Shown here one piece after another: positions 49,413-61,399 of a stretch of DNA of 64,000 bases. The position numbers and the translations under genes are program-made. The stretch's first letter is position 1. Every line of letters starts with the position of its first letter. The DNA is from Blattamonas nauphoetae. Taxonomy: Eukaryota > Preaxostyla > Oxymonadida. Location of the stretch: positions 434,001-498,000 of the forward strand of contig JARBJD010000010.1 in the NCBI GenBank assembly GCA_033064195.1. Direction: 5' to 3'. The notes beneath the pieces were generated by a model. That model saw nothing but the letters and a program-made list of their open reading frames with translations, was not told where the DNA came from and did no database searches.

Positions 49413-52400
49413 ATGGAAGCAGTTCTTGTGAATCACTTTGAATCAGTACCTATCGAACGGATTCGCCACTTCTGCATCCTCGCTCATGTTGACCACGGAA
49501 AAACTACTCTTACGGATATGTTGATTTCATCAAACGGAGTTATCTCACAGAAGACTGCTGGTTCCATCAGATATATGGATTGTCGTGCTGATGAACAGGA
49601 ACGTTGTATCACGATGAAGTCTGCATCGATAGCAGTTCTGTACAAGGATACTGAAGTTCCTGATTCTCTCACATACCTCACGAATATTATTGACAGTCCT
49701 GGACATGTAGATTTCTCGAGTGAGGTCAGTGCTGCAGTTCGTCTCTCTGATGGAGCGATCGTCGTCGTCGATGCTGTGGAAGGAGTTTGTGTCCAAACAC
49801 ATGCAGTGCTTCGACAAGCCTACCACGAGGGACTTCCATGCATTCTCTTTATCAACAAGATTGACCGGCTCTGTCTGGAACTGAAACTCTCGCCAGAAGA
49901 AGCATCCACCCAACTCGTAAAGATTGTGGAAGAATGCAATGTTATTGTCGCATCTCTCCTTAGAGAATCAACATATGTTTCTTCGACGATCACAGAACTT
50001 GCAACTCACGCAGACTCCGGAATGGAAGGGGTCAAAGAGCAAGAGACCACACAGCCTACTACTGACACAGCGTGGGAACTGGATGATACCTTGGAAGAAA
50101 ATACATACTTTCAGCCAACAAAAGGAAATGTCTTTTTTGGTTCATTTATTGATGGATGGGCCTTCACTCTCCCTGGAATGTCGAAGTACTACGAAAGAAA
50201 ATTGAAAGCATATTCGAAAACAACAAAGACTTTTTCATTTGCCCCGGTCATGTGGGGTGATTTCTATCTCCGTGCATCCAAGAAAAAGATTGTTAGTGCT
50301 GCACATGCCACTGAAAAAGAGAAAAGCACAGGAAGGACCGTCTTTGCGCAATGGTGTCTCTCGCCAATTTGGGAGGTCTACGATGCAGTCAATCAAGCAG
50401 ACACTTCTAAACTCAAAAAAATCTGTAGCGCTCTCAACATCCAACCAAATCCAAAGGATATTCCACGATGGCTCCAGCCTGCTCTTCTCGATAAACCTGT
50501 ATCCGGATCCATTCAGCAGCCAAATCAAGAATCATTTCGGCCACTCCACCGAACTTTACTGTCTCTTTGGCTACCACTCGTCCACAATCTCATGAACAAT
50601 GTTATCTCGCTTCTGCCATCCCCTATCGAGGCTCAAAAATCACGAATTCGTTCAATATGGCCACTAAATTCTATTATATTCCCGAATCGCGATGCGGACT
50701 TTACGGAAGCTCTTTCACTACAAGTTGAGGAAGATGGAAAAAGTAAGGAGTCGTCACCTTCTGAAAACCAGAAACTCGAAGTATTCAACAGTACTGTCGC
50801 TAAACAACTGGATATTTTATCCGGTGTTGCAAGATGTCGCCCCGATGAACCTACAGTTGCATATATTTCAAAGCTTTTTGTGTGTGACAGAGATGTGACG
50901 TTTCTTCCATCATATGTAGCCCAACAACCAACAAAATCCCGATCACAACTTCTAAACGAACGGATTGCTCGACCACAAGTTTCAGCTCCAAGTACAGAGG
51001 TGACATTACCGTCGGAAGGCGTCCCATTGCATACCCCTCTCTCATCTCGTCCTCCTGCCACCTCTGACGATTTAAATACTTCTGATGATGAAGCAGATGC
51101 CGAGGAAGAGCACGACGAGCATTTTATCGCTTTCACTCGTGTCTTTTCCGGCAGTTTGACAGTCGGCGATACTCTCTTCCTCATCAACCACAGTTTCTCA
51201 CCCAGCTCCAACCACCAGCCACCATTCCACTTCAACACATTCCCTGTTACAATCGGGCAGCTCTTTTTGTTGATGGGAAAGAGCATGATTCCAGTCACAA
51301 CTGTCAGAGCAGGGTGCATTTGTGGAATCGCCGGAATTGGTTCATTTGTCCACAAAACAGCAACACTTTCATCGTCTCCATTCTGCCCCGTTCTCTTCCC
51401 TCCTTCTGTCACTTATCATCCACGCACCACACCTTTTTTCTCCGCTCATCCATCTCTCACCCTAACATCTCAAACCTCGTCACAAATTCCCATCTCGCTC
51501 AACAAGATTCACGCCCACTCGTCGTTCCAATCCCCACTGGCCTCCAAACCAATTTTCAAAGTTGCTGTGACCGTCCGCAACATCGCCCATCTCATCCAAC
51601 TCGAGCGTGGTCTGGTTCTCCTTCACAACGCAGATCCCTCAGTCGAAGTCACTGGTGTCGATCCACGCCGAGAGGAAGCCATTCTCGCCTCGTTTCAGAA
51701 GAGGATCAACAAGGGAGCATCCAACTTGACAACAGAGTTGGGGAATCTCGCCAAAATGGAAAGAGTTTTCGGCGAAGTGACGGAAGACAGTCAAGACACA
51801 TCAACAGAGACAAACGAGTCAGGAACGTACATGATCGCCTGCAGTGGAGAGGTTCATCTCGTTCAATGCATCGATGATCTCCGCGACAGATACGCTCTCA
51901 TCGATGACATTGTCGTGTCCGACCCTATTGTCGCATTTCGAGAGACAATCGTCGATGCTCCTCTGATCATCAGGGAAAGGAAGGAAGAAGCTGATGCTGG
52001 AAACAGGCCGTGTTTCTACTCAATCCCACTCGAATCGATCGACTCTCGTCTCTTTGATCATCTCCAGCCGTCGGTCATTCTTCCTCCAAACATGATCCTC
52101 TCAAAAGAACTCTCTGGACACTACATGTGTCCTTTCATGCCTTCCCTTCACTTCGGCGGTCAGAAAGGATTTACTGTTCCTGTTCCACCCATGTTCCTTC
52201 CTCCAACAAACCCTCTCTACGCGAAAGAATCTCTCCCGCAAGGATCTCTCGTTAGAACCCCAAGAATCATCACGAAACTCACCTCGAACAAGAAAATCAT
52301 GGTTTGTGTCTGGGCGGCTTGTATCCCGTGGAGTGCTGTGGAGGAGATTGAGAAATGGCAGGAGGTGGATGAAATCACAGACAACGAGGAAGTGCTGGAG

Positions 52401-53809
52401 AAGATAGGAAAGGAGCTGATCGGGGTTGAAGAAGACGATACCATCAAAAAGCGACGAAAAGATGAGATTGGCCTCAAACGAGAAAAGAAGAAGGATGGAG
52501 TCGAAGAAGAGATCGATCCGGAGGAACTTGAACGGATCCAGAGATCGAAGCATCGCAAGTTTTGGAAATCTGAGCTCGGAAATGTGTGGGCACTCGGATC
52601 TCATCGAAACATCGCCAACTTACTCGTATCTCATTGCCAAATGGACTCTCAACCAACACTCGATCAACCCGCACCATCAACAGCCCCAACTTCCGTTTTT
52701 TCTGCACCATCGATCTTTCCACAATCTGTCTGCCAGAAATTGTGTGGAAATGAAGCCAAGATTTCCAACACAATGCTCCCTTCTGAATCAGCACAGACAG
52801 GAATCTATCCATTCCATCTTACACCATCTCTATACAGCTCAATCCAGTCTGGCTTCCATCTCGCTTGCAGACAAGGCCCGCTGTGTGAAGAACCGATGAT
52901 GGGAATGGTTGTATGTTTGGAAGGCATATGGACAACCGAGAAGGGCCTCTCAGTTCGCGACAACCTCACGCCTGAAGAGCTTGCTCAGGTCACAGACCCA
53001 GCGAAGCAAGCTGGCCTCATGTTTGACATGTACGGTCCACTCACAGGACAGCTCATGGTCACCATGCGCGATGCATGCAGAGAGGCTCTCTTGGCGTGTT
53101 CGCAGCGAATTGTGGAACCGTACTTGAAGTGCACGGTCCAAACAACAGGTTTGCCTCACCTCAATCATTTCATCTTCTTTTTTCAATCTTTCTCCTGTCT
53201 CAGAGGAACAACTCGGAGCGGTCTACACGATCCTCTCAAAACGGCGGGCTCGCTTCACAAACGACGAGCTCAGAGATGGAACAGTCCAAGAATTCATCAT
53301 CCAAAGTCAGATATCTGCCGCCAGTTGTTTGATGAGTCTGGACACAAAAGAAGAACCCACAGACAAAAAGGTCGAACGGGGGTATTGGAATCAGACTGTC
53401 GGAAAGGCAGAAGCTGCAACCCAGCGAGGTTCGAAGGCACGGCAGACAAGAGAAGCAGACAGAGAGAACGCAGACATCCTCACCAACGAGTCCTCTGCTC
53501 TCTTTTCGCAGTCTCTCGCCTCGGCTCTCCACTCATCGACTTCCGGCGTTGCTCAAGTTACAGAAATGACATTTGATCACTTTGAGGTCTTGCAAGTCGA
53601 TCCAAACAAGGTCCTCTCTGAGAAGGAGAGGGAGGACGATGGAGAAGGAATGTTTCTCAGAGCTCCCAACATCGCACGTGATTTAATTGTGGCTGTACGG
53701 AGAAGAAAGGTGTGTTCTTTGTATTTTTTAACTTTTTTAGGGATTGAGAGTCAGAGAAAAGATTGTAGAGCATGCAGAGAAACAAAAATTCTTGGCAGAT
53801 GCTTCTTGA
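49413..53809 (+). CDS. EFL1: EFL1/Ria1, 60S ribosome-maturation GTPase
   Basis: Exons 49413-53148, 53204-53709, 53741-53809; introns 55 and 31 bases; 1,436 residues. G1 is AHVDHGKTT, G3 DSPGHVDF, G4 NKID. MDCRADEQERCITMKSA matches the EFL1 form (ITMKSS) rather than EF-2. The C-terminal domains V are intact across both introns (EEQLGAVYTILSKRRARF, then GLRVREKIVEHAEKQKFL at the very end, as in yeast and human EFL1). The protein releases eIF6 (Tif6) from late pre-60S particles together with SBDS. A Lys/Glu-rich insertion follows the middle domain (about residues 980-1045). The switch I glycine of RGIT is Cys here. The gene starts 180 bases after the ubiquitin hydrolase. Confidence 0.95.
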
Positions 53810-53944
53810 ACACTTCAGCAATCAATACTATGACATTTTGTTTATCAGTTGTGTGAATCGTGAACAACGTCATTTTACAGAGGTCGAGTCTGCTTCATTG
53901 GAGTTTGATGGACTTCTTGACGAGATTCGAATTTTTCAAAACTT

Positions 53945-54963
53945 ATGGCCCGATCAAAGTTCGTCAACTTTAACAATTTCTCTGAGGAATACTACTCTCT
54001 TTTTCCAAAACTTCGTCGTTTTGTAATGTATTTTCTTTGATTTATTTGTTAATTTTTTGCTCTCTTAAGCCTGTGAACTTCGATTTTAAAGATTCACCAT
54101 CAGGTCCTCGAATGAATGGTGTTTCAAAGGATCTTGCTGCAATACTCCAGCAAGTTCAGACACTTGAAGCTGAAAAGGCAAGGTTGATTCAAGAGAATAA
54201 CAAACTTCGGGAGGATGTATCAACTCGGAACCATCTCATTCATGCCCTCGTAGGGAAGTACTATAAGCTCCAACAATCTTTGGGGGTATCCACGTATGAT
54301 TGTTTTTAAATATCTGAGCAAGATTTAGCCAGAACCAATCTGAAGCACACAAGACTGCCACAACTTTGGATGAAGCACGAGAATCCATAAGTCAGGAAAG
54401 TCTACCATCACCGTCTCTCATCCACAATGTGTCATCTGTGAACGATGATCGAACGCAATCACATACTCTCTCGCCGGACCTCAATTCAATCCCATCACCA
54501 TCACTCAACTTTACATCTCCTTCAATCCCTGTTGGTCCTCCTCCACTCCCCACAAGCATTCTTCAAAACGATCAGTTGCCTAATTTCCCTCCTGGGCAGG
54601 CTCCTCACACCCAAGATTCATTCCTTCCTGTGGACGTTCTCAGCCCAAAAAAAATCAAGCAAGAAACTCAACAAAAACGGTTTGTTGCAACAGAAAGACG
54701 CAAGAATGAGCGTGAAATGATGAAAGGTACCATTTGTGAAAAATGTGGAACGGTACACCTCTTTTTTCTTCATTTTTTTGAAGTTCTCTGATCTTTGCGG
54801 TCATCTTGGGGTCCACCATCATCACATGGACTATAGCAGGCATCGTCATCAACATACACCTCCTCACACTCCAGAAGCCTACTGGGATATTTCCTTAGGA
54901 GACAGTGCAGAACTTCCTGACTCTGATGATGAACGAGGAGAAAAACGAGAAAAGGAAGAATAA
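53945..54963 (+). CDS. CtIP/Sae2/Ctp1-like DNA end-resection factor
   Basis: Exons 53945-54022, 54070-54285, 54333-54752, 54784-54963; introns 47, 47 and 31 bases; 297 residues. The N-terminal third has a coiled coil (LAAILQQVQTLEAEKARLIQ and following) as in CtIP, where it drives tetramer formation. The middle is Ser/Pro-rich. The C-terminus carries the family signature: RRKNEREMMKGTICEKCG, then SRHRHQHTPPHTPEAYWD, which aligns with the CxxC and RHR-PPNTP-FW block that stimulates MRE11 nuclease. The residue before SRHR is Tyr where Cys stands in human CtIP. Family role: start of homologous recombination at DNA double-strand breaks. The third intron falls inside the signature block, so a naive single-frame view hides it. 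Convergent with the TTLL gene 105 bases away. Confidence 0.85.
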
Positions 54964-55068
54964 ATTGTTACCATAACCCGTTTTAAAAGATTGTCGCTGG
55001 AAATGCTCTATTGAAATGAAGTTTTACATAGATTAGAAAATAAGAATGGATAAATAAAGAACAGAATT

Positions 55069-58000
55069 TTACGTTTTGAGCGGGGGAAGATAGTGTTGAG
55101 TCAATTCGCTGTCCTTCTCGATGGAAATCGCTGGAGAGGGACTAGCGTCTGTAGAAACACCAAGTAAAGATCCGGCAGACTGGGTGTTCCCGGGTCCACC
55201 TTGCTTTTGAGTTTTGCTTTTTGGGTCGTCTGGTTGATTGGATGAAGTGAGTGGGATGAGATTGAGAGCAGGGGATGGCGCATTTGAAGGGAGGCTGTGG
55301 GGAATAACTCCAAGGGCACTGAGAGTGCTACGCATGTAGTTGGGGAGAACAGATGGATTGGAAGTGGTTCTGTTGATGATGGGTCGTGGCTTTTGCTCCT
55401 CTCTCGGTCGAGCAGGGTTGTGTGATGTGACAGTCCGTCTGTTGTCGGATCGATCTCGTCGCTCAGCCGCCAGGCCTCGCTCTACGCTTGTTCCTCTTTT
55501 CTTTCGTTGCGGTGGAGACTTGTTTCTGTTCTGTCTGTCTTCCGTATCCTTTGGTGAGCTTGTCCGAGTTGGATTCTCTGACGCGGAACCGCGTTTTTTC
55601 GGCTGGCGTTGGAGAAGTCCAGATGTTTTGGCGATGACCGGAACTGAAATTAAGATCTCTCGTTCTCGCATCTCCTCCTCAAGTTTTTTCCGCTTGCGCT
55701 CGTCCTCTTTCTCCTTCTCTCTCTGCTTCGCTCGTTCCCATCTGAGCTGCCATTCCAGTTGTCGTGTGTAATATGCTTCGAGTTCTTTCTCGTTCTTTTC
55801 GCGTTTGTCTTGTTCTTGCTTCTCTCTGTCAAGTCTTTCTCGTTCTCTGATTAATCGTTCAATATCTCGAGATTTCTTTGGTTCCTTGACTGGTTGGAGT
55901 TCAACCTCTTCGTTGATTGACGTGTTCTGATGATCGCTTGGAGTCTCCTCGTTCATTTGAGTTTTCTCGTTCGGTGGCTCCGTAGTCTTATCCGTGTTCG
56001 GAATGAGAATCTCGTCTGTCAGTCCTGGTGAATTCTTCTCCATGTTTTGAGGAGGATCGATGACGGGAAGTGTGAGTTTGTTCATGTGTGGGGAGGGGAT
56101 AGTGATTGTCTCGAGCAACGATGGGAGTTTCTCGAAAGTGGCTGGTGATTGTTGGATGGGGGTAATGTTTCTTGATCGATCTCGCTCGATCTTTTCCTCT
56201 TCGCTGAAAACGAGTATGTTCGTTTCTTGATCACGATTGTCGTTGTCCGCTCCTGAATCAGATTTGTGAGCGCGCTTGGCTCTGTTGGAGAGTTTTGACT
56301 CGTTTCTCTCGACCCGCTTTGAACGTTTCTTCTCTTCCTTCACGTCAACCACTCCGTACGGAGAGAGGTTGATTTTCGCGCGGATTTCGTCTCTTTCCTG
56401 GAGGGCTCTTTGTCGCTCCTTCAGATCCATCAGCCTCTCTTTCCTCCTCCTCTCCCTCTCTTTCATGTCTCGAGATTTCGCCGCTTCTTCTCTCCGGAGC
56501 TTCGACGAAGTTGTCTCGATCGGAACAAAAACAGGATTGGACGAGCGTTGCGGGGTGAGATTCGCGTCTTTGTCTTCCTCCCAAAACTTCACAAGTTCAG
56601 CATCGTTCAATCCAGAATACTTGTTGTACCCGACTGTCAGGGCACTTGGGTATATTCTTTTGAAACCGCCCAGGCGTCCGTCCTCCCATTCTGTCAGTTG
56701 TCTGATGAACCGCTCTGCATGGTTTTGAGTCGACGGCTGTGTTTCTTCGCTCTGCTCCTCGTCTGAGCTCTCGGAGTCGTTCTCTGATGCAATTGGTGTC
56801 TCCAAGGAGTGCGACTGGTCAACATGTTCTTTCACTGTCTTCTCCTTCCGAGACTTCCGTTCCTTCTTTGCGCGAGAATAGATCTGCTCTGTCTGAACGA
56901 GTCGTTGAGAGAGATCCGGTGTTCGTTTCGGGTCACGTTTCCGCTTCCTGCCATCCTTCTCTTTGTCCAGTCTAGTTCCATATCTGATCTGATTCTCCAT
57001 GATCTTCTGCTGCTCCCATTCTTCCATTCTCTCGTGCGAGCGTGCGTAATGATTCATCCACTGCGGTTGATACAGTCTCTGTGCTGTCTCCTTCCTCTCC
57101 TTCCGCAGGATGCAGTCTCGTTCATCAGGGCTCAGATCGACAAGACGGAGGACGTCGCTGAGAAGCGAGTACTTCACACGAAAGTCAAGAGGGGTGTCGC
57201 ATTGGAACGACGGCGAATGGTTGACCTCGATGACGTGCGGACGGTGCTGGCTGTCCAGCATCACGTCAAATCCAAGCACTTCGAAGCACATGGACGTGTG
57301 TGTTCCGCTGGAGTAGAGAAAGAAAGACTGTGAACGTATGAGTTCCTCCTTTGTCATCGAACTGAAGTCCGTGTTGAACTTCTGCTCCAACTTGGACTTT
57401 CTTCGCCGTACGTAGGGGTCCAGTCCCGATGTCGTGGGAGATGTGAGGGTTTTGTAGAGTTTCCAGAGTTTCTCCTGGATGGGGAGGACGGTTTTGACGC
57501 AGACCTGACTTATTTCGTCCCAAAGAGCGGAATCGTCAATACCCTCGACTTCTCGAAGGTATCTTCGGTAGCTATCAATAGTCCATTTACTTCCTTTCCC
57601 ACCATCCTGCTCTCCATTTTCGTCAAACACAAAATCTGCACTCTTTTTGTTGACAGCGTAATTTGTGAGGTGCATGAATTCGTTTTCGATATTTTCGTTG
57701 GTAGGAGCTTCATATGGAGTTGTGGCAAAGCGTACAAGACCCTCTCGATGCATGAACATCCGAAGAGGGAAGCAGGATGAGACAAGCACATAGAGGCGAA
57801 TGTCATACTTGAGCTTGTTAATAAGATGAGGGTGTGCGATGTAAGTTTGCACAATGCAATCATCTGTCGCCGAGATGTTATCAATATTGCGGGTGAGATA
57901 GATTCCACGACCTTGACATGATGCATCAGGTTTCACGATGAAGGTGCGTTGCTTCTTCCCGAGATTGTGAAAATAATGTCTCAGACCAACGAAACTATCA

Positions 58001-58554
58001 CAGAAAACATGTTAGGATATGTGATAACGCAAACTCTTGTGGAAGAATCCATGTATTTGGGACGAATGAATAATCATCACGAAAACGATGCTTCATTCGA
58101 TTCATATTGCGTGCCAAAAGATCTTTTCGACATATTTCATTCATTCCGGGAAAATGATTGATTTTCTAAGAGATGAAGCGAACTAGAAGCACAAACTTGA
58201 TACAATTTAAGTTTCTTCACTCTTTCATGAGGAACATACCCATCCTGCCAAAATAAAATCCAGTCCATCTCTTCGGACACCTCATTCCATTTGAAATTCC
58301 CGAGAATATCCCGAAATACCTGGTATTTGCACACTGAATGAAGAGAATGGTTTAGTTAATCAAAAAACGGGGACAAGACTTGATAGATTTACGTTGATCG
58401 GCAAGATGGGTATTAATGGGAGTGTTATGGTCTTGATATGGAGATCAGGCGAAGATGGCTCCGATGTATGTGACGAAACTTCATTGTCAGGATCTGATTC
58501 GAAATTGACACGATTTGACGATTCTACAGGTATGAATTCGGGAGAAACTGACAT
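55069..58554 (-). CDS. Tubulin tyrosine ligase-like (TTLL) glutamylase
   Basis: Exons (minus): 58380-58554, 58197-58333, 58035-58165, 55069-57994; introns 46, 31 and 40 bases; 1,122 residues. Across the exons it reads INVNLSMCKYQVF, KINHFPGMNEICRKDLLARN, FVPNTWILP, FIVKPDASCQGRGIYL, KYDIRLYVLV, MHLTNYAVNK and HVIEVNHSPSF, the ATP-grasp core of TTLL enzymes with its ATP and Mg ligands. The FPGMNEICRKDLLARN form and the basic helix after the core resemble TTLL6/TTLL13-type polyglutamylases. The last 600 residues are charged coiled-coil and Arg/Lys-rich sequence. Expected role: adding glutamate chains to tubulin of flagellar or cytoskeletal microtubules. The ATG at 58554 is the first in frame; a further upstream exon is possible. 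Confidence 0.93.
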
Positions 58555-58945
58555 GAAAGTCAGAGGGAAAGGCTCAGTGGAGGTTACACTGCTTGAGGGA
58601 GGGGTGTGAGGATGAAGGGATGAAAATGTGTGTGTGAGGGCCGATCGGAACAAGATCTAACTCGCTGGTTCATACTCCACATCACAGCATGTACCGTTTT
58701 GACATATTTTTGGCATGATCTCGGTATCAGCCCCATCGCAAAAAAAAACTGTTTCTCACCAATTAGCAAAGATCAATACGAAAATTGTTGAAATAATCGG
58801 TTGAAAAGGTGCTGGAAGTGGTTTAAGAAGTGTCAAAACAAATAATGGCCTCGATCAGACCAAAAACGTCACATTTTCCGCACCTCAGACACGTCTGATG
58901 TCAAAAAAAAAGTTGACCTTTATTCGAATCGTCAATGATGGTGCC

Positions 58946-59411
58946 AGGATAAACCCTGACAATGTTCAGAAACCCGAATAAATTCGATATTGTTTCGGCG
59001 AGTTGACCAATCTTCACCAAAATCAATCTCAACACAGTTTGTGAGGTAATTCATAATTTGACAACCTTTTTAATTTTTCAAACCATTGGTCAGTGAGCTA
59101 CTGCGGTTTATCACATGTTTTTCTCGAAACCTTAGAAACCACGCATGTTTTTGTCAAGTTATTTCTGAGTGTTCATTTGAGTTCTGATATGATTCCTACA
59201 AAATTTGGTGAAGATCGGTCCACTGGTTCAGTAGATACTGAGCCTCGACAACTATTTTCTCATTTTTAATTTTTTGGTTATTCGATGTTTTCTCAGCGAA
59301 TACTGGGAGAAAATTCAACAACTTTATGGTTTTCTTAGTTGGACTACATGTGTTCCTTGGTGAAAAAAGCTCGATTTTATTCGGGTTTATGGATAAACCG
59401 GGTTTATCCGG
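58946..59411. repeat. Decayed long palindrome
   Basis: Two arms share ordered blocks when one is reverse-complemented: GGATAAACCC, AACCCGAATAAA-TCGA, and GACC-ATCTTCACCAAA. The left arm is about 58946-59026 and the right arm about 59190-59411, with unequal spacers between blocks. The order of blocks is conserved, which makes chance unlikely. It could be the remains of a foldback element or a degraded inverted duplication. Confidence 0.5.
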
Positions 59412-59439
59412 GCACTATAACTAGTTTCGAGTTAAATGG

Positions 59440-59600
59440 CTGTCAGGAAAAAACCTTAAAAGCTCCCGTTTTGCCAAAAAAACGTTTCGGCTATTTGTCA
59501 ACAACCACTGAATCGATTCGGATGAAATTTTTCACAGAAATGTTTTTCGGAGACACAAACTTAACGAAACAAAAAGGAGACAAAATCCCTGGTATTTTTA
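59440..59600 (+). repeat. Dispersed repeat A, copy 1
   Basis: About 160 bases similar to 62158-62317, same orientation. Shared blocks include CCTTAAAAG, CGTTTTGCCAAAAAA-CGTTTC, TGTCAACAACCACTGAATCG, ATTCGGAT-AAAT and GAAACAAAAAG. Judged by eye to be roughly three quarters identical. Confidence 0.8.
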
Positions 59601-59630
59601 ACCATATGCAAAGTGTCTTTTTTGAAGCAT

Positions 59631-59857
59631 ATTTGGGTCAGAATTTTTGACATCATTCAAAAGTCCGAAGACCAACATTCAAAACTATTCTCCTCTCATG
59701 GTTGAGAAATGAATCAACCTTTCTCGAGAATTGGTGGATGACATGATTAAATAATCTTTTCGAGATCTTTGATCAAGCTGCGACAAGAGCGATGAATTGT
59801 ATTTTTTGAATGCTGGTCTTCGGACTTTTGAATGATGTCAAAAATGCTGACCCATTT
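59631..59857. repeat. Inverted repeat with about 54-base arms
   Basis: 59631-59684 and the reverse complement of 59803-59857 share GGGTCAG-ATTTTTGACATC, ATTCAAAAGTCCGAAGACCA and CATTCAAAA with only a few mismatches. The spacer is 118 bases. The transcript would fold into a long hairpin. The arms have no coding potential. Confidence 0.85.
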
Positions 59858-60779
59858 TGACAACATTCCAAATAAATGTTGGTACTATTTTGATGTTTTT
59901 CGCTTTTGTACCACAAATCAATTGAAACCAAAAGTTGAAGAACTTCGAAAAATGCTGAAAAAAAAGTTAAAATAGCGGGGAACAATGTAGGTCGTCGATC
60001 AAAATAGGTTTTGAATTCGTGGAGCTTAGTCCCGAACTTTGGTCGAAATAGTGAAAATTAGGTTCGTGTTTCGGTTTTTTTCTCTTCAAAACAACAAAAA
60101 GTGATCAAAAAATATGTGAAATGTTGGTTTTAACTAAAAAAGACCGAGATATGAAGTGGACCATTGAATGCCATATCTCTGCAAAAGTCCGGAAAAACGA
60201 GTTAGTGAAAATTAGTGTGTTGTAATTTAGAAAAAGTCTAGGTGAAAGAAACATGAATGAAGTGGTGAAAACAAGTAAACACTGAGAAAAAGAGGAACGA
60301 ACAGGTCACCAAAATGAATCAATAATGAGTGAAAATGAGGTGAATGTTGGACCAAAAACAGTTGAAACCAAGCTGAAATATGGAGAAAATGAGGTTGATA
60401 TGGTGAAGAATACATGCTTTAGTTGAGATCTGATGAAAGTTCAGAATAGAGAATGTTTAACGAGAAGAGACAATACAAACAAGGAGAGAATGAGGTGGTG
60501 GATGATTGATTCGATCTGAATGAACCGGATGAAAAGAAGGAGAATAAAAAGATGAAAATGGAGAGTACACACCTGAATGGAGAAGTGGAGGACGACGATA
60601 TGTTCAGTCAGGACAACATACTTGACATAAAGGAACATGTTTGTGTACGTGTACCAATCATCGATCAATGTGAAAAAGAGAGATCATTTGGAAAACATGA
60701 GAATGTCGATACCTATATCAACATTTCTCGTTTCTTTTTTGAACTACTGCGTTCAAAAAACGAAGAACAGATAAACTGA

Positions 60780-61030
60780 AAAATGATTACCTTGAAAAAA
60801 AGAAGATACAGAAGAGATGCAAGTTCGTCCACAACTTGTGCTGCTGTCAAGTCGATGAGTTGATTCGTGCCCCCAACCTGCGTCATCCCGCGCTGTTCGT
60901 GTTTCGAACTCAGAATAATACTCCTCAGCAGTCATAGTCGCATTTTTGCCGTTGTGCAACAGAGAGAGGATGTCCCTGCTGCCTGAATAGTTTAGGTCGT
61001 CTAAACGACAATCAATCAAATACCTTAGCT
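60780..61030 (-). mobile_element. Possible retroelement gag-like fossil (fragment)
   Basis: A short minus-strand frame has the look of a Ty3/gypsy-type Gag segment: a Leu-rich stretch followed by MTAEEYYSEFETRTARD and AGWGHE, similar to the EEY--EF---A-RAGW pattern of that family. No reverse transcriptase, integrase or terminal repeats are seen nearby, so at best this is an old, broken remnant. Age cannot be estimated from one copy. Confidence 0.25.
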
Positions 61031-61399
61031 GTAATAGAGTGAAGGTATCTGTTCGGAAATAGTTTGGGTTAACTTTGGACTGTCATACATACAGTTCACG
61101 AGCGAGCAGGAATCGAAAATATTGGATGATGTGTGGTATCCCATGATATCGATGCTCGATCCCTAAAGTTGGAAACAACGTTCGATGCACTTGGGCGCGA
61201 TTCATGCCACGGTACTGTTTGGCATTGACCACAATGAGGAAACATATTTAAGTTAGATACTTAGAAAGTGAAAGAAATTGAGTCAGAGTCAAATCGAGTC
61301 ATTGAGTATGAAGTTTGTTCTTCTTGACATTCTGAACTCTTTCCCAGCTTTTTTTAACATTCACAGTATTCATCGAAGTATTAAAATTAAACTCGAAAT

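Noticed and set aside
53150-53576. EFL1 C-terminus read straight through to 53576
   Set aside because: That reading replaces the conserved EFL1 ending by random sequence. Removing 53149-53203 and 53710-53740 restores the family motif up to the last residue.
59339-59650. 103-residue open frame in the repeat region
   Set aside because: It runs through dispersed repeat A and the hairpin arm, and has no motif or codon bias.
60227-60779. Short hydrophobic and charged frames in the purine-rich stretch
   Set aside because: Low-complexity composition on both strands explains them; no exon structure or motif.
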